Source: Bradyrhizobiaceae bacterium PARB1 | GTDB lineage: Bacteria; Pseudomonadota; Alphaproteobacteria; Rhizobiales; Xanthobacteraceae | Assembly (NCBI GenBank): GCA_002256345.1 | Contig: NKIY01000002.1 | Span: forward strand, 1 to 64,000 | Direction: 5' to 3' | Length of the DNA: 64,000 nt | Shown here: positions 23,861 to 36,393 of the stretch, one piece after another | How positions within the stretch are numbered: the first letter of the stretch is position 1 | Layout: each line of letters begins with the position of its first letter | The notes under the pieces: model-generated | What the model saw: only the letters and a program-made list of their open reading frames with translations | What the model was told of the DNA's origin: nothing | The model's database searches: none | Translations under genes and position numbers: made by a program

Positions 23861-25906
23861 ATGACGAAACTGATCGTTGACGGCAAAGAGATCGAGGTCC
23901 CCGCGGACTACACGCTGCTGCAGGCGTGCGAAGCGGCGGGCGCCGAGATCCCGCGCTTCTGCTATCACGAGCGCCTGTCGATCGCCGGCAATTGCCGCAT
24001 GTGTCTGGTGGAAGTGAAGGGCGGACCCAAGCCGGTCGCGAGCTGCGCCTGGGGCGTGCGCGACTGCCGTCCGGGCCCGAATGGCGAGCCGCCGGAAATC
24101 TCCACGCGTTCGCCGATGGTCAAGAAGGCCCGCGAAGGCGTGATGGAGTTCCTGCTCATCAACCACCCGCTGGATTGCCCGATCTGCGACCAGGGCGGCG
24201 AGTGCGATCTGCAGGACCAGGCGATGGGCTATGGTGTCGACACCAGCCGCTTCGCCGAGAACAAGCGCGCCGTCGAGGACAAGTATCTCGGCGCGCTCGT
24301 GAAGACCTCGATGACCCGCTGCATCCAGTGCACGCGCTGCGTTCGCTTCGCCGCGGAAGTCGCCGGCGCGCCTGAGATGGGCGCCATTGGCCGCGGCGAG
24401 GATATGGAGATCACCTCCTTCCTCGAAACCGCGCTGACCTCCGAATTGCAGGGCAATCTCGTCGATATCTGCCCGGTCGGCGCGCTGACCTCGAAGCCTT
24501 ACGCTTTCGCGGCGCGTCCATGGGAGCTCGGCAAGACCCAGTCCATCGACGTGATGGATGCGGTCGGCTCGGCGATCCGTGTCGATACCCGTGGCCGCGA
24601 AGTGATGCGCATCCTGCCGCGCGTCAACGAGGCGGTGAACGAGGAGTGGATCTCCGACAAGACCCGTCACGTCGTTGACGGCCTGCGCACCCAACGCCTC
24701 GATCGTCCGTTTGTCCGTGAAAACGGCAAGCTGCGCGCTGCGACCTGGGGCGAGGCGTTCGCCGCCATCGCTGCGAAGGTTTCGGCGGCCGGCAACAAGG
24801 TTGCCGCGATCGCCGGCGATCTCGCTGCCGTCGAAGAGATGTTCGCCATCAAGGCGCTGCTCGCCTCCATGGGCTCGGCCAATGTTTCGACCGCAGCGAG
24901 CGCTGCGTTCGATGCGAAGGCGGGCCGCGCGTCCTACATCTTCAATCCGACCATTGCCGGCATCGAGCAGGCCGATGCGCTGCTGATCGTGGGCGCTAAC
25001 CCGCGCAAGGAAGCGGCCGTTCTCAACGCCCGTATCCGCAAGGCCTGGCGCGGCGGCAAGCTGAAGATCGGCGTGATCGGCGAGAAGGCCGATCTGACCT
25101 ATCGCTACGACCATCTGGGCGCCGGCACCGATACGCTGGCCGATGTGATCGGCGGCAAGCACTCCTTCGCCGACGTGCTGAAGAACGCCAAGAACCCGAT
25201 CGTGCTGGTCGGCGCAGGCGCAACCTCGCGTGCCGACGGCGCTGCCGTGCTGGGGCAGGCTGCCAAGCTCGCCTCGGATATCGGCGCTGTCAAGGATGGC
25301 TGGAACGGCTTTGCCGTGCTGCACTCGGCCGCTTCGACGGTCGGTGCGCTCGACATCGGTTTCGCCGGCGGGCAGGGCGCCGCTGGCGCGGACGTCGTGT
25401 TCTCGCTTGGCGCCGATGACGTCGAAATCGCTCCGGGCGCTTTCGTCGTCTATATCGGCACCCATGGCGACCGCGGCGCACATCGCGCCGACGTCATCCT
25501 GCCGGGCTCGGCCTATACTGAAAAGTCCGGCATCTTCGTCAACACCGAAGGCCGCGTGCAGATGGCGGAGCGCGCCGGCTTCCCGCCGGGCGACGCCCGC
25601 GAGGACTGGGCGATCATCCGCGCACTGTCCGACGTGCTCGGCAAGAAGTTGCCCTTCGACTCGCTGGCGCAGCTGCGCCAGGCGATCTTCAAGCAGGTGC
25701 CGCATCTCATGCGTCTCGATCAGATCGAGGCCGGCGATGTGGCTGGAATCAAGACCCTCGCCGGGAAGGGCGGCGCCGTCGACAAGGCGCCGTTCAAGAG
25801 CCCGGTCGAGGATTTCTACCTCACCAACCCGATCGCGCGCGCGTCAGCCGTCATGGCGGAATGTTCTCGCCTGGCTTCCGGCCAGTTGCTGACGGCGGCG
25901 GAGTAA
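23861..25906 (+). CDS. nuoG: NADH-quinone oxidoreductase subunit G
   Basis: [38 protein letters not shown]. Confidence 0.98.
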   Translation: MTKLIVDGKEIEVPADYTLLQACEAAGAEIPRFCYHERLSIAGNCRMCLVEVKGGPKPVASCAWGVRDCRPGPNGEPPEISTRSPMVKKAREGVMEFLLINHPLDCPICDQGGECDLQDQAMGYGVDTSRFAENKRAVEDKYLGALVKTSMTRCIQCTRCVRFAAEVAGAPEMGAIGRGEDMEITSFLETALTSELQGNLVDICPVGALTSKPYAFAARPWELGKTQSIDVMDAVGSAIRVDTRGREVMRILPRVNEAVNEEWISDKTRHVVDGLRTQRLDRPFVRENGKLRAATWGEAFAAIAAKVSAAGNKVAAIAGDLAAVEEMFAIKALLASMGSANVSTAASAAFDAKAGRASYIFNPTIAGIEQADALLIVGANPRKEAAVLNARIRKAWRGGKLKIGVIGEKADLTYRYDHLGAGTDTLADVIGGKHSFADVLKNAKNPIVLVGAGATSRADGAAVLGQAAKLASDIGAVKDGWNGFAVLHSAASTVGALDIGFAGGQGAAGADVVFSLGADDVEIAPGAFVVYIGTHGDRGAHRADVILPGSAYTEKSGIFVNTEGRVQMAERAGFPPGDAREDWAIIRALSDVLGKKLPFDSLAQLRQAIFKQVPHLMRLDQIEAGDVAGIKTLAGKGGAVDKAPFKSPVEDFYLTNPIARASAVMAECSRLASGQLLTAAE

Positions 25907-25910
25907 GACG

Positions 25911-26936
25911 ATGGCTGAACTCTGGACTAGCACTCTCTGGCCGCTGATCATCATGATCGCGCAGAGCCTTCTCGTGCTCGTATTGCTGCTGGTGGCGATC
26001 GCCTACATCCTGCTGGCGGACCGCAAGATCTGGGCAGCGGTGCAGATCCGCCGCGGCCCCAATGTGGTCGGTCCGTTCGGTCTGCTGCAATCCTTCGCGG
26101 ACTTGCTGAAATTCGTGCTGAAGGAGCCTGTGGTTCCGTCGGGCTCGAACAAGGGCGTGTTCCTGCTCGCGCCGCTGGTGTCCTGTATCCTGGCACTCGC
26201 GGCCTGGGCCGTGATCCCGTTCAATCCCGGCTGGGTGATCGCCGATCTCAATGTCGGCGTGCTCTACATCTTCGCGATCTCGTCGCTGTCGATCTACGGC
26301 ATCATCATGGCCGGCTGGGCGTCGAACTCGAAATACCCGTTTCTGTCGGCGCTGCGCGCCGCCGCGCAGATGGTCTCCTACGAAGTTTCGATCGGTTTCG
26401 TGATCATCACCGTCTTGTTGTGCGTCGGTTCGCTGAACCTGTCGGCCATCGTGATGGCGCAGGATAGCAAGTGGGGCATCCTCGGCTGGTATTTCATCCC
26501 GCTGTTCCCGATGTTCGTGGTATTCTACGTCTCGGCGCTGGCTGAAACGAACCGCCCGCCGTTCGACCTCGTCGAAGCGGAATCGGAACTGGTCGCGGGC
26601 TTCATGACCGAGTACGGCTCGACCCCGTATCTGCTGTTTATGCTCGGCGAATATGTGGCGATCGTATCCATGTGCGCGCTGGCGACGATCATGTTCCTCG
26701 GCGGCTGGCTGTCGCCGATTCCGTTCGCGCCGTTCACCTGGGTGCCGGGCATCATCTGGTTCGCCATCAAGGTGATGTTCATGTTCTTCCTGTTCGCGAT
26801 GGCGAAGGCAATCGTGCCGCGCTACCGCTACGACCAGCTGATGCGTCTCGGCTGGAAGGTGTTTCTGCCGCTGTCGCTGGCCTACGTGATTATCGTTGCC
26901 GGCGTGCTGCAATTCGGGGGCCTGGCTCCGAAATGA
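25911..26936 (+). CDS. nuoH: NADH-quinone oxidoreductase subunit H
   Basis: [48 protein letters not shown]. Confidence 0.98.
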   Translation: MAELWTSTLWPLIIMIAQSLLVLVLLLVAIAYILLADRKIWAAVQIRRGPNVVGPFGLLQSFADLLKFVLKEPVVPSGSNKGVFLLAPLVSCILALAAWAVIPFNPGWVIADLNVGVLYIFAISSLSIYGIIMAGWASNSKYPFLSALRAAAQMVSYEVSIGFVIITVLLCVGSLNLSAIVMAQDSKWGILGWYFIPLFPMFVVFYVSALAETNRPPFDLVEAESELVAGFMTEYGSTPYLLFMLGEYVAIVSMCALATIMFLGGWLSPIPFAPFTWVPGIIWFAIKVMFMFFLFAMAKAIVPRYRYDQLMRLGWKVFLPLSLAYVIIVAGVLQFGGLAPK

Positions 26937-26943
26937 GGTCGCT

Positions 26944-27432
26944 ATGAATATCAGGGCAACAGCTCACTCGCTTCTGCTGGCGGAGTTCGCGCAAGCGTTC
27001 GTCCTCGCCATGCGGTATTTCTTCAAGCCGAAGCCGACCTTGAACTATCCGTTCGAGAAGGGGCCGATCTCGCCGCGCTTCCGTGGCGAGCATGCACTGC
27101 GCCGTTATCCCAACGGCGAAGAGCGCTGCATCGCGTGCAAGCTGTGCGAAGCCGTGTGCCCGGCGCAAGCCATCACCATCGAGGCCGGCCCGCGCCGCAA
27201 CGACGGCACCCGCCGCACCGTGCGCTACGACATCGATATGGTGAAGTGCATCTATTGCGGACTGTGCCAGGAAGCCTGTCCGGTCGATGCGATCGTCGAG
27301 GGGCCGAATTTCGAATTCGCCACCGAGACGCGCGAGGAGCTTTTCTATGACAAGGCCAAGCTGCTCGCCAATGGCGACCGCTGGGAACGCGAGATCGCCA
27401 AGTCGCTCGCGCTCGACGCACCGTATCGGTAA
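26944..27432 (+). CDS. nuoI: NADH-quinone oxidoreductase subunit I
   Basis: Two 4Fe-4S motifs [16 protein letters not shown] and [16 protein letters not shown]. Confidence 0.98.
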   Translation: MNIRATAHSLLLAEFAQAFVLAMRYFFKPKPTLNYPFEKGPISPRFRGEHALRRYPNGEERCIACKLCEAVCPAQAITIEAGPRRNDGTRRTVRYDIDMVKCIYCGLCQEACPVDAIVEGPNFEFATETREELFYDKAKLLANGDRWEREIAKSLALDAPYR

Positions 27433-27441
27433 GGGGCAATC

Positions 27442-28080
27442 ATGATTTTCCCCGCACTGTTCTTCTATCTGTTCGCCGGCGTTTGCGTCGCCAGCGCGGT
27501 CATGGTGATCGCGTCGCGCAATCCGGTGCATTCCGTGCTGTTCCTGATCCTCGCTTTCGTGAATGCCTCGGGCCTGTTCATTCTGATGGGCGCCGAATTC
27601 CTGGCGATGCTGCTGATCGTCGTCTATGTCGGCGCGGTCGCGGTGCTGTTCCTGTTCGTGATCATGATGCTCGATGTCGACTTCGCGCAGCTGCGCGAAG
27701 GCTTCATTCAGTATCTGCCGGTTGGCCTCCTGGTCGGCGCTATCTTCCTGGCGGAGCTGCTGCTCGTCGCCGGCGGCTGGGTGATGAACCCGAATGCCGG
27801 CAAGGCGATCACCGCGCCGATCCCCGGCGGCGTCACGAACACCGAGGCGCTCGGCCTCGTGCTCTACACAACCTACATCCATTACTTCCAGATGGCCGGT
27901 CTCGTGCTGCTGGTGGCAATGATCGGTGCCATCGTGCTGACGCTGCGCCATCGCGGTTACGTCAAGCGCCAGGACATCAATGTCCAGAACGCGCGAACCA
28001 AGACGCTGGCGATGGATGTGCGCAAGGTGCCGGTCGGGCAGGGCCTGCAGGACTCCGATTCAGGGAGCTGGATCAAATGA
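27442..28080 (+). CDS. nuoJ: NADH-quinone oxidoreductase subunit J
   Basis: [51 protein letters not shown]. Confidence 0.97.
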   Translation: MIFPALFFYLFAGVCVASAVMVIASRNPVHSVLFLILAFVNASGLFILMGAEFLAMLLIVVYVGAVAVLFLFVIMMLDVDFAQLREGFIQYLPVGLLVGAIFLAELLLVAGGWVMNPNAGKAITAPIPGGVTNTEALGLVLYTTYIHYFQMAGLVLLVAMIGAIVLTLRHRGYVKRQDINVQNARTKTLAMDVRKVPVGQGLQDSDSGSWIK

Positions 28081-28385
28081 CGATCGGTCTCGGACACTAT
28101 CTCGCCGTCGCGGCGATCCTGTTCACGCTGGGCATTCTCGGCATCTTCCTGAACCGGAAGAACATCATCGTCATCCTGATGTCGATCGAGCTGATCCTGC
28201 TGGCGGTCAACATCAACATGGTGGCGTTCTCGACCTTCCTCGGCGACATCGTCGGCCAGGTTTTTGCGTTGCTGGTGCTCACCGTAGCCGCTGCCGAAGC
28301 GGCGATCGGTCTCGCCGTGCTCGTCGTGTATTTCCGCAACCGCGGCTCGATCGCGGTTGAAGACGTCAATCTGATGAAGGGCTGA
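28077..28385 (+). CDS. nuoK: NADH-quinone oxidoreductase subunit K
   Basis: [45 protein letters not shown]. Confidence 0.97.
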   Translation: MTIGLGHYLAVAAILFTLGILGIFLNRKNIIVILMSIELILLAVNINMVAFSTFLGDIVGQVFALLVLTVAAAEAAIGLAVLVVYFRNRGSIAVEDVNLMKG

Positions 28386-28392
28386 GCCACTC

Positions 28393-30477
28393 ATGATCCA
28401 GGCTCTCGTATTCCTGCCGCTGATCGGTGCGCTGATCGCCGGCGCCATCGCCCTTGCGGGTGCGCATGGCCGCAACCCCAGTGGCGACGACATGGACCAC
28501 GCGCATGACCACGGTCACGGCCATGCCGATGCCCACGCGTCGCATGCGCATGACGATCACGGTCACGACGCTCACGGCCATGACGATCACCATCACGTGG
28601 CAGAGCCTGCCGCGATGGGGTCGCGCGCGGCCGAGCTGATCACCGCCGGTCTGCTGGTGGTGTCGGCGGCGCTGTCCTGGATCACCTTCGCCGACGTCGC
28701 CTTCAACCATCAAGACCTGCGCGTGGTGCTGCTGAGCTGGATCAACACCGGCGACCTGCAGCTGTCCTGGACGCTGCGCGTGGATACGCTGACGGCCGTG
28801 ATGCTCGTCGTCGTCACCACGGTGTCGTCGCTCGTGCACATCTATTCGCTCGGCTACATGGAAGACGATCCGAACCGGCCGCGCTTCATGGCCTATCTGT
28901 CGCTGTTCACCTTCATGATGCTCATGCTGGTAACCGCCGACAACCTGCTGCAGCTGTTCTTCGGCTGGGAAGGCGTGGGTCTGGCCTCCTATCTGCTGAT
29001 CGGTTTCTGGTTCAAGAAGCCGTCCGCCAATGCCGCATCGATCAAGGCTTTCGTGGTCAACCGCGTCGGCGACTTCGGCTTCCTGCTCGGCATCTTCGCG
29101 ATCTTCATGCTGATCGGCACCACCGATTTCGACGCCATCTTCGCGGCGGCGCCGGGCATCGCCGGCAAGGCGACCATCAACTTCTTCGGCTGGCATGCCG
29201 ATGCGCTGACGCTCGCCTGTCTGCTGTTGTTCGTGGGCGCCATGGGCAAGTCGGCGCAGTTCCTGCTGCACACCTGGCTGCCGGACGCGATGGAAGGCCC
29301 GACCCCGGTGTCGGCACTCATTCACGCCGCCACCATGGTCACCGCGGGCGTCTTCATGGTCGCCCGCATGTCGCCGCTGTTCGAGCTGGCGCCGAATGCC
29401 CAGGCCGTCGTCATGCTGGTCGGCGCCACCACCGCGTTCTTTGCCGCGACCGTCGGTCTCGTGCAGAACGACATCAAGCGCATCGTCGCTTACTCGACCT
29501 GTTCGCAGCTCGGCTACATGTTCGTGGCGCTGGGAGCAGGGGCCTATTCGGTCGCCATGTTCCACCTGTTCACGCACGCCTTCTTCAAGGCGCTGCTGTT
29601 CCTAGGCTCGGGCTCGGTGATCTATGCGATGCATCACGAGCAGGACATCCGGAAGATGGGTGGCCTGTGGAACAAGATCCCGTTCACCTATGCGATGATG
29701 ACCATCGGCACGCTGGCGCTGACCGGCTTCCCGTTCACCGCAGGTTACTTCTCGAAGGACGCGATCATCGAATCCGCTTACGCCTCGCACAATCCGTTCG
29801 CCTTCTACGGCTTCCTGATGACGGTGATCGCAGCGCTGCTGACCTCGTTCTATTCGTGGCGTCTGGTGTTCAAGACCTTCCACGGCAAGCCGCACGACCA
29901 GAAGCATTACGACGCGGCGCATGAGGCGCCGATGTGGATGCTGGTCCCGCTGGCGGTTCTCGGCATCGGCTCCTTCGCCGCCGGCTTCCCGTTCAAGGAA
30001 GCCTTCGCCGGACACCATGTGGCTGAGTTCTTCCGCGAGTCGCTGAAGATGAACCCGCACATTCTGGAAGAGATGCATCACCTGCCGACCTGGGTGCCGT
30101 ATCTGCCGACGGTGATGATGGTGCTCGGCTTCCTGATCTCGTATCTCTTCTACATCAGCAAGCCGTACCTCCCGGTCGAGCTCGCGAACCAGCATCCGCT
30201 GCTCTACAAGTTCCTGCTCAACAAGTGGTACTTCGACGAGCTCTACGAGATCATCTTCGTCCGTCCGGCCAAGTGGCTCGGCCGCTTCCTCTGGAAGAAG
30301 GGCGACGGCATGCTCATCGACGGTTTCGGGCCTGACGGCGTCTCGGCGCGCGTGCTCGATATCACCCGCGGCGTCGTCAAGGTGCAGACGGGTTATCTCT
30401 ATCACTACGCCTTCGCGATGCTGATTGGCGTGGCCGGGCTCATCACCTGGTTCATCTTCGGCCTGGGGGGCCAGTAA
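28393..30477 (+). CDS. nuoL: NADH-quinone oxidoreductase subunit L, with His-rich N-terminal loop
   Basis: [42 protein letters not shown]. Confidence 0.97.
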   Translation: MIQALVFLPLIGALIAGAIALAGAHGRNPSGDDMDHAHDHGHGHADAHASHAHDDHGHDAHGHDDHHHVAEPAAMGSRAAELITAGLLVVSAALSWITFADVAFNHQDLRVVLLSWINTGDLQLSWTLRVDTLTAVMLVVVTTVSSLVHIYSLGYMEDDPNRPRFMAYLSLFTFMMLMLVTADNLLQLFFGWEGVGLASYLLIGFWFKKPSANAASIKAFVVNRVGDFGFLLGIFAIFMLIGTTDFDAIFAAAPGIAGKATINFFGWHADALTLACLLLFVGAMGKSAQFLLHTWLPDAMEGPTPVSALIHAATMVTAGVFMVARMSPLFELAPNAQAVVMLVGATTAFFAATVGLVQNDIKRIVAYSTCSQLGYMFVALGAGAYSVAMFHLFTHAFFKALLFLGSGSVIYAMHHEQDIRKMGGLWNKIPFTYAMMTIGTLALTGFPFTAGYFSKDAIIESAYASHNPFAFYGFLMTVIAALLTSFYSWRLVFKTFHGKPHDQKHYDAAHEAPMWMLVPLAVLGIGSFAAGFPFKEAFAGHHVAEFFRESLKMNPHILEEMHHLPTWVPYLPTVMMVLGFLISYLFYISKPYLPVELANQHPLLYKFLLNKWYFDELYEIIFVRPAKWLGRFLWKKGDGMLIDGFGPDGVSARVLDITRGVVKVQTGYLYHYAFAMLIGVAGLITWFIFGLGGQ

Positions 30478-32000
30478 TGTCCGGCTCTGTCATGACCTGG
30501 CCGATCCTGTCGGTCACCACCTTCCTGCCGGTCGTCGGCGCCGTGCTCGTCTATCTGATGGCGCGCGGCCGCGACGAGGCGGCGGATCGCAATGCCAAGT
30601 GGATCGCGCTCTGGACCACGATCGTAACCTTCGCGGTGTCGTTGATCATGGTGGCGCGTTACGACGCGTCGAATGCCGGCTTCCAGTTCGTCGAGAAGGC
30701 GCCTTGGCTGGCCGCGACCATCAACTATCATATGGGCGTGGACGGCATCTCGTTCCCCTTCGTGATCCTGACCACGGCGCTGATGCCGTTCTGCATCCTG
30801 TGCAGCTGGAAGTCGGTGTCGAAGCGCGTACCCGAATACATGATGGCGTTCCTGTTCCTGGAAACGCTGATGATCGGCACCTTCTCGGCGCTGGATCTCG
30901 TGCTGTTCTACCTGTTCTTCGAAGGCGGCCTGATCCCGATGTTCCTGATCATCGGCATCTGGGGCGGTCCGCGCCGCGTCTATGCGTCCTTCAAGTTCTT
31001 CCTCTATACGTTCCTCGGCTCGGTGCTGATGCTGCTCGCCATCATGGCGCTGTACTGGCACGCAGGGACCACCGACATCCCGACGCTAATGAATTCGTCG
31101 GTGCCGCGTAACCTGCAGATGTGGGCGTGGCTGGCCTTCTTCGCGTCCTTCGCCGTGAAGATGCCGATGTGGCCGGTGCACACCTGGTTGCCCGATGCGC
31201 ACGTGGAAGCGCCGACCGCAGGCTCGGTCGTGCTGGCCGCGATCATGCTGAAGATGGGCGGCTACGGCTTCCTGCGCTTCTCGCTGCCGATGTTCCCGGA
31301 TGCGTCGCTCTATTTCGCGCCGCTGGTGTGGACGCTCTCGGCCATCGCGATCGTCTATACCTCGCTGGTCGCCCTGATGCAGGAAGACATCAAGAAGCTG
31401 ATCGCGTACTCGTCGGTCGCACACATGGGCTACGTCACCATGGGTATCTTCGCCGGCACGACGCAGGGAGTCTCTGGTGCGGTGTTCCAGATGATCTCGC
31501 ACGGTATCGTGTCGGGCGCGCTGTTCCTCTGCGTGGGCGTCGTCTATGACCGGCTGCACACCCGTGAGATCGCGGCCTATGGCGGCCTCGTCAACCGGAT
31601 GCCGATCTATGCTCTGCTGTTCATGGTCTTCACCATGGCCAATGTCGGTTTGCCCGGCACCTCCGGCTTCGTCGGTGAATTCCTGACGCTGATCGGCACC
31701 TTCAAGGTCTCGATCCCGACCGCGACCGTGGCTTGCGCCGGCGTCATTCTCTCCGCGGCCTATGCGCTGTGGCTCTATCGCAAGGTGGTGTTCGGTGATC
31801 TGGTCAAGCCATCGCTGATGAGCATGAAGGACATGACCTTCCGCGAAGGCCTGCTGCTGGTGCCGCTCGCTCTTCTCACCATTCTGTTCGGTGTCTATCC
31901 GAAGCCGGTGCTCGACATGTCGGCGGCTTCGGTCGATCTCGTCGTCAAGAATTATGCTGCCGTAAGCTCTGCCGTGAAGGCAGCAGCGCTGCTGCAATGA
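30477..32000 (+). CDS. nuoM: NADH-quinone oxidoreductase subunit M
   Basis: [48 protein letters not shown]. Confidence 0.97.
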   Translation: MSGSVMTWPILSVTTFLPVVGAVLVYLMARGRDEAADRNAKWIALWTTIVTFAVSLIMVARYDASNAGFQFVEKAPWLAATINYHMGVDGISFPFVILTTALMPFCILCSWKSVSKRVPEYMMAFLFLETLMIGTFSALDLVLFYLFFEGGLIPMFLIIGIWGGPRRVYASFKFFLYTFLGSVLMLLAIMALYWHAGTTDIPTLMNSSVPRNLQMWAWLAFFASFAVKMPMWPVHTWLPDAHVEAPTAGSVVLAAIMLKMGGYGFLRFSLPMFPDASLYFAPLVWTLSAIAIVYTSLVALMQEDIKKLIAYSSVAHMGYVTMGIFAGTTQGVSGAVFQMISHGIVSGALFLCVGVVYDRLHTREIAAYGGLVNRMPIYALLFMVFTMANVGLPGTSGFVGEFLTLIGTFKVSIPTATVACAGVILSAAYALWLYRKVVFGDLVKPSLMSMKDMTFREGLLLVPLALLTILFGVYPKPVLDMSAASVDLVVKNYAAVSSAVKAAALLQ

Positions 32001-32025
32001 CCGCAGCGGACCAGGAACTCGCGCT

Positions 32026-33462
32026 ATGACAATTACGACCGCTGGTTATTCACTGCTGCCCGTGCTGCCGGAGCTCATCCTGGCGGTTGGCGCCATGGTG
32101 CTGCTGATGATCGGCGCCTTCAACGGGCCGAAGACGACGGGGGTCATCTCGGCCCTGTCGATCTGCCTGCTGATCGTCGTCGGCATCGCCGAGGTCATGC
32201 TGCCTGCCGGCAAGCTGGTCACCTTCGGCGGCAGTTTCATCGTCGATGATTTCGCCCGCTTCCTGAAAGTCCTCGCACTGATCGGCTCGGGCGTCGCGCT
32301 GATCATGTCGCGTGAATATCTCGAGCACAGCACCCGCCGAATCTTCGAATTCCCGATCCTCGTACTGCTCTCCACCATCGGCATGATGGTGCTGATCTCG
32401 GCCGGCGATCTCATCACGCTCTATCTCGGCCTCGAACTGATGAGCCTCGCGCTCTATGTCGTCGCCGCCTCGAACCGCGACAATGCCAAGTCCACCGAAG
32501 CCGGCCTGAAGTATTTCGTGCTGGGCGCGCTGTCGTCGGGCATGCTGCTCTACGGCGCCTCGATGGTCTACGGCTTCACCGGTACGGTGAATTTCGCCGG
32601 CATCGCCGCCGAAGCGAAGACCGGCAATATCGGTCTGATCTTCGGTCTGGTTTTCGTGCTCGCCGGTCTCTGCTTCAAGGTCTCGGCCGTGCCGTTCCAC
32701 ATGTGGACGCCGGACGTCTATGAAGGCGCGCCGACCCCGGTGACCGCCTTCTTCGCTTCGGCGCCGAAGGTGGCCGCGCTCGCCGTGTTCACGCGCGTCG
32801 CGCTCACTGCATTCCCCAGCATCACCGTGCAGTGGCAGCAGATTGTGGTGTTCGTGTCGCTGGCATCCATGGTGCTCGGCTCGTTCGCCGCCATCGGCCA
32901 GACCAACATCAAGCGCCTGATGGCCTATTCGTCCATCGGCCATATGGGCTTCGCGCTGGTCGGCCTTGCCGCCGGCACCACCGAAGGCGCGCAGGGCGTG
33001 CTCGTCTATATCGCGATCTATGTAGCGATGACCCTCGGTTCCTTCGCCATCATCCTGACCATGAAGCGGGACGGTCGGCCCGTCGAGACGATCAAGGATT
33101 TCGCCGGCCTGTCGCGCACCAATCCGGTGATCGCGTTCCTGTTCGCGATGTTCCTGTTCTCGCTGGCCGGCGTTCCGCCGCTGGCGGGCTTCTTCGGCAA
33201 GTTCTACGTGTTCATGGCTGCCGTGAAGTCGGGCCTGTTCGTGCTTGCCGTCGTCGGCGTGCTCGCATCGGTGGTTGGCGCGTTCTACTATCTGTCCATC
33301 GTCAAGACGATGTATTTCGATGAGCCGGCCGGCGAACTCGATCCGATGCGCGTCGAGCTGCGCACCGTGCTTGCGGTGACCGGCGTGTTCAACATCCTGT
33401 TCTTCGTCTATCCGGCTCCGCTGGTCAGCGCTGCACAGCTGGCTGCGAAGTCGCTGTTCTAG
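32026..33462 (+). CDS. nuoN: NADH-quinone oxidoreductase subunit N
   Basis: FHMWTPDVYEGAPTPVTAFFASAPKVAAL. Confidence 0.97.
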   Translation: MTITTAGYSLLPVLPELILAVGAMVLLMIGAFNGPKTTGVISALSICLLIVVGIAEVMLPAGKLVTFGGSFIVDDFARFLKVLALIGSGVALIMSREYLEHSTRRIFEFPILVLLSTIGMMVLISAGDLITLYLGLELMSLALYVVAASNRDNAKSTEAGLKYFVLGALSSGMLLYGASMVYGFTGTVNFAGIAAEAKTGNIGLIFGLVFVLAGLCFKVSAVPFHMWTPDVYEGAPTPVTAFFASAPKVAALAVFTRVALTAFPSITVQWQQIVVFVSLASMVLGSFAAIGQTNIKRLMAYSSIGHMGFALVGLAAGTTEGAQGVLVYIAIYVAMTLGSFAIILTMKRDGRPVETIKDFAGLSRTNPVIAFLFAMFLFSLAGVPPLAGFFGKFYVFMAAVKSGLFVLAVVGVLASVVGAFYYLSIVKTMYFDEPAGELDPMRVELRTVLAVTGVFNILFFVYPAPLVSAAQLAAKSLF

Positions 33463-34271
33463 TGGCTTTCGCGCTCGGGCCACGCGCACGGGCGGCGGGC
33501 ACACAGCTCGCCGTCTTTGATACCACCGGCTCGACCAATGACGATGCCAAGGAACACGCCCGCGCCGGTGAGCGCGGGCCGATGTGGTTTGTGACCACCG
33601 AACAGACCGCGGGGCGGGGGAGGCGGCAACGTGCGTGGATCGCCCCGCGCGGCAACCTTGCCAACAGTGTCGTCGAAGTGCTCGATATCGCGCCGGCTCA
33701 GGCGGCCACGCTGGGCTTTGCGGCTGGCCTTGCGGTCGAGGCGGCGTTGCAGCGAGTCAGCCTGGAAGCGCGGCTTCGCGGCCCCGGCTCGGCGGGGATG
33801 GACTTTCGCCTGAAATGGCCGAATGACGTTCTTGCCGGCAGGAGCAAGATCTGCGGTATCGGGCTGGAAGCCGAACCGATGCCCGCAGGCGGCCTGGCGG
33901 TCGTAGTCGGGATCGGCATCAATGTCGTGGCATCCCCCAAGGACACGCCATATCCGGCCACATCGCTGCGGGAACTCGGTATCGACGTCGATGCCGAGGG
34001 GCTGTTTTCTGCGCTGTCCGACGCCTGGGCGGACTATCGCGCTATCTGGGACCACGGCCGCGGCTTCAGCGCCATTAGGATGGCCTGGCTGGAGCGCGCC
34101 GCCGGGCTCGGCGAGCCTGTCTCGGTGCAGACAGGAAACTCCACCATTTCAGGAATCTTCGATACGATTGACGACGCCGGTTGTCTGATCGTCGCCACTG
34201 CAGACGGCCGGCGCGTGCCGATCTCGGCGGGCGACGTTCACTTCGGCTCCGCGGCGTCGGCAAGGAATTAA
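33462..34271 (+). CDS. birA: Biotin--[acetyl-CoA-carboxylase] ligase
   Basis: TTGSTNDDAKE, TTEQTAGRGRRQRAWIAPRGNL, KWPNDVL. Confidence 0.92.
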   Translation: MAFALGPRARAAGTQLAVFDTTGSTNDDAKEHARAGERGPMWFVTTEQTAGRGRRQRAWIAPRGNLANSVVEVLDIAPAQAATLGFAAGLAVEAALQRVSLEARLRGPGSAGMDFRLKWPNDVLAGRSKICGIGLEAEPMPAGGLAVVVGIGINVVASPKDTPYPATSLRELGIDVDAEGLFSALSDAWADYRAIWDHGRGFSAIRMAWLERAAGLGEPVSVQTGNSTISGIFDTIDDAGCLIVATADGRRVPISAGDVHFGSAASARN

Positions 34272-35950
34272 TGATGACAAGACCCGACGAACTGACTTTT
34301 TCGCCGCTCGGAGGTGTCGGCCAGATCGGCATGAACCTGTCGATCTACGGCCTCGGCAATCGCCATCAGCGCAGCTGGCTGGCGATCGATCTCGGCGTCT
34401 ATTTTGGCGACGAGGAGCATCTGCCCGGCATCGATCTCGTGATGCCCGACATCACCTTCCTCGAAAAGCAGAAGAAGAACCTTGTCGGCCTCGTGCTCAC
34501 CCACGCCCATGAGGACCACTTCGGCGCTATCATCGATTTGTGGCCGAAGCTGCAATGCCCGATCTATGCGACCAAGTTCTCGGCGGCGCTCTTCGAGGCG
34601 AAGTGTGCGGCCGAGCGCGGCTCGCCGCAGATCCCGGTGACCGTCGTCGAGTCAGGCAGCCGCATCAATATCGGCCCGTTCGATGTCGAATTCATTCCGG
34701 TCGCGCATTCGATTCCGGAATCCCACGCCATCGCGCTGCATACGCCGGTCGGCACGGTGCTGCACACCGGTGACTGGAAGATCGATCCGACACCCATCAT
34801 CGGCAAGCCCACCGATGAAAAGCGCCTGCGCGAACTCGGTGACGAAGGCGTGCTGGCAATCATTGGCGACAGCACCAATGCCGTTCGTGACGGCCGCTCG
34901 CCATCCGAAATGGAAGTCGCCGCGACGCTCACAAAGCTGGTGATGGCGTCCAAGGGACGCGTCGCCGTCACCACTTTCGCCTCCAACGTCGCCCGTGTGC
35001 GCGCCGTCGCCGAAGCCGCGCAGGCGTCTGGCCGCGAAGTCGTGCTGGTTGGCCGCGCCATGGAGCGCGTGGTGCAGGTGGCGCGTGAGTGCGGCTATCT
35101 CGACGGTCTGCCGGCCTTCCGCAGCGCCGATTATTACGGTCATTTCCCGCCGGACAAGGTGCTGGCGCTGTGCACCGGCAGCCAGGGCGAGAGCCGTGCG
35201 GCGCTGGCGCGTATCGCCAATGACGATCATCCGCTGGTGACGCTCAACAAGGGCGACACCGTGATATTCTCGTCGCGCACCATTCCCGGCAACGAGAAGG
35301 CGGTCGGCACCATCGTCAACGGTCTCGTGACGCAAGGCATCGAGGTCATCACCGACCGCGATGCACTGGTCCATGTCTCCGGCCATCCGCGCCGTGACGA
35401 ACTCCGCGACATGATCTCCTGGGTGCGTCCGGAGCTGTTGATCCCCGTTCACGGCGAAGCGCTGCATCTCAGCGAACACGCCAAACTCGCGCGCGCCTGC
35501 GGCGTCCCCAAGGTGATGATCGTCAAGACCGGCGACCTCGTGAAGCTCGGCCCCGGCGACAGCGCTGTCATCGACCAGCTGCCATCGGGCCGCATCTTCA
35601 AGGACGGCATGATCCTCGAAAGCGAGAAGTCGCGCGCCGTCACCGAGCGCCGTCGTCTCGGCTTTGCCGGCTGCGCCATGGTCGCGCTGGCGATCAACAG
35701 CAAGGGCGATCTGCTCGATGATCCCGCGGTGGATCTCATCGGCATTCCCGAGAAGAACAGCGCCGGTCTGCTGCTCGATGACATCGTCTACGATATCGTG
35801 GTCGATGTGGTGGAGAACCTGCCGAAGGCGCGCAAGCGCGATCCCGACGCCATGGCGGAATCGGTGCGGCGAGCTGTCCGCTCAACGCTCGCCGAACACT
35901 GGGGTAAGAAGACCATCTGCTATGTGCAGGTCTTGGTGGTCGAGCAATAA
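34271..35950 (+). CDS. rnj: Ribonuclease J (metallo-beta-lactamase/beta-CASP)
   Basis: LGGVGQIGMNL, LTHAHEDHFGA, STNAVRDGRSPSE, VHVSGHPRRDEL. Confidence 0.93.
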   Translation: MMTRPDELTFSPLGGVGQIGMNLSIYGLGNRHQRSWLAIDLGVYFGDEEHLPGIDLVMPDITFLEKQKKNLVGLVLTHAHEDHFGAIIDLWPKLQCPIYATKFSAALFEAKCAAERGSPQIPVTVVESGSRINIGPFDVEFIPVAHSIPESHAIALHTPVGTVLHTGDWKIDPTPIIGKPTDEKRLRELGDEGVLAIIGDSTNAVRDGRSPSEMEVAATLTKLVMASKGRVAVTTFASNVARVRAVAEAAQASGREVVLVGRAMERVVQVARECGYLDGLPAFRSADYYGHFPPDKVLALCTGSQGESRAALARIANDDHPLVTLNKGDTVIFSSRTIPGNEKAVGTIVNGLVTQGIEVITDRDALVHVSGHPRRDELRDMISWVRPELLIPVHGEALHLSEHAKLARACGVPKVMIVKTGDLVKLGPGDSAVIDQLPSGRIFKDGMILESEKSRAVTERRRLGFAGCAMVALAINSKGDLLDDPAVDLIGIPEKNSAGLLLDDIVYDIVVDVVENLPKARKRDPDAMAESVRRAVRSTLAEHWGKKTICYVQVLVVEQ

Positions 35951-35981
35951 AAAACGCAAGAACAAAAACGGAGGAAACATC

Positions 35982-36386
35982 ATGCTGGGCAGGCTCAATC
36001 ACGTGGCGATCGCGGTCGCCGATGCGGCCAAGGCGGCGAAGATCTACGGTACCGCTTTCGGTGCCGAGATTTCCGACCGCGTGCCGCTGCCCGAGCATGG
36101 CGTCTACACCGTGTTCGCGACGCTGCCGAATACCAAGATCGAATTCATCGAGCCGCTCGGTGAAGCGTCGCCGATTGCGAAATTCGTCGAGCGCAATCCC
36201 GACGGCGCCATCCATCATCTCTGCTACGAGGTGCCGGATATCATCGCGGCGCGCGACCAGCTGATCAAGGAAGGCGCCCGTGTGCTCGGCGATGGCGAGC
36301 CGAAGATCGGCGCCCACGGCAAGCCGGTGCTGTTCCTGCATCCGAAGGATTTTTCCGGCGCACTGGTCGAGATCGAGCAGTCCTGA
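35982..36386 (+). CDS. mce: Methylmalonyl-CoA epimerase
   Basis: MLGRLNHVAIAVADAAKAAKIYGTAFGAEIS...GAIHHLCYEV...KPVLFLHPKDFSGALVEIEQ. Confidence 0.92.
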   Translation: MLGRLNHVAIAVADAAKAAKIYGTAFGAEISDRVPLPEHGVYTVFATLPNTKIEFIEPLGEASPIAKFVERNPDGAIHHLCYEVPDIIAARDQLIKEGARVLGDGEPKIGAHGKPVLFLHPKDFSGALVEIEQS

Positions 36387-36393
36387 GGGCACC

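Noticed and set aside
22128-23861. 577-aa minus-strand ORF opposite nuoE/nuoF
   Set aside because: Antisense shadow of conserved nuo genes.
28366-29577. 403-aa minus-strand ORF opposite nuoL
   Set aside because: Antisense shadow; reads as a low-complexity H/E/R/Q-rich product.
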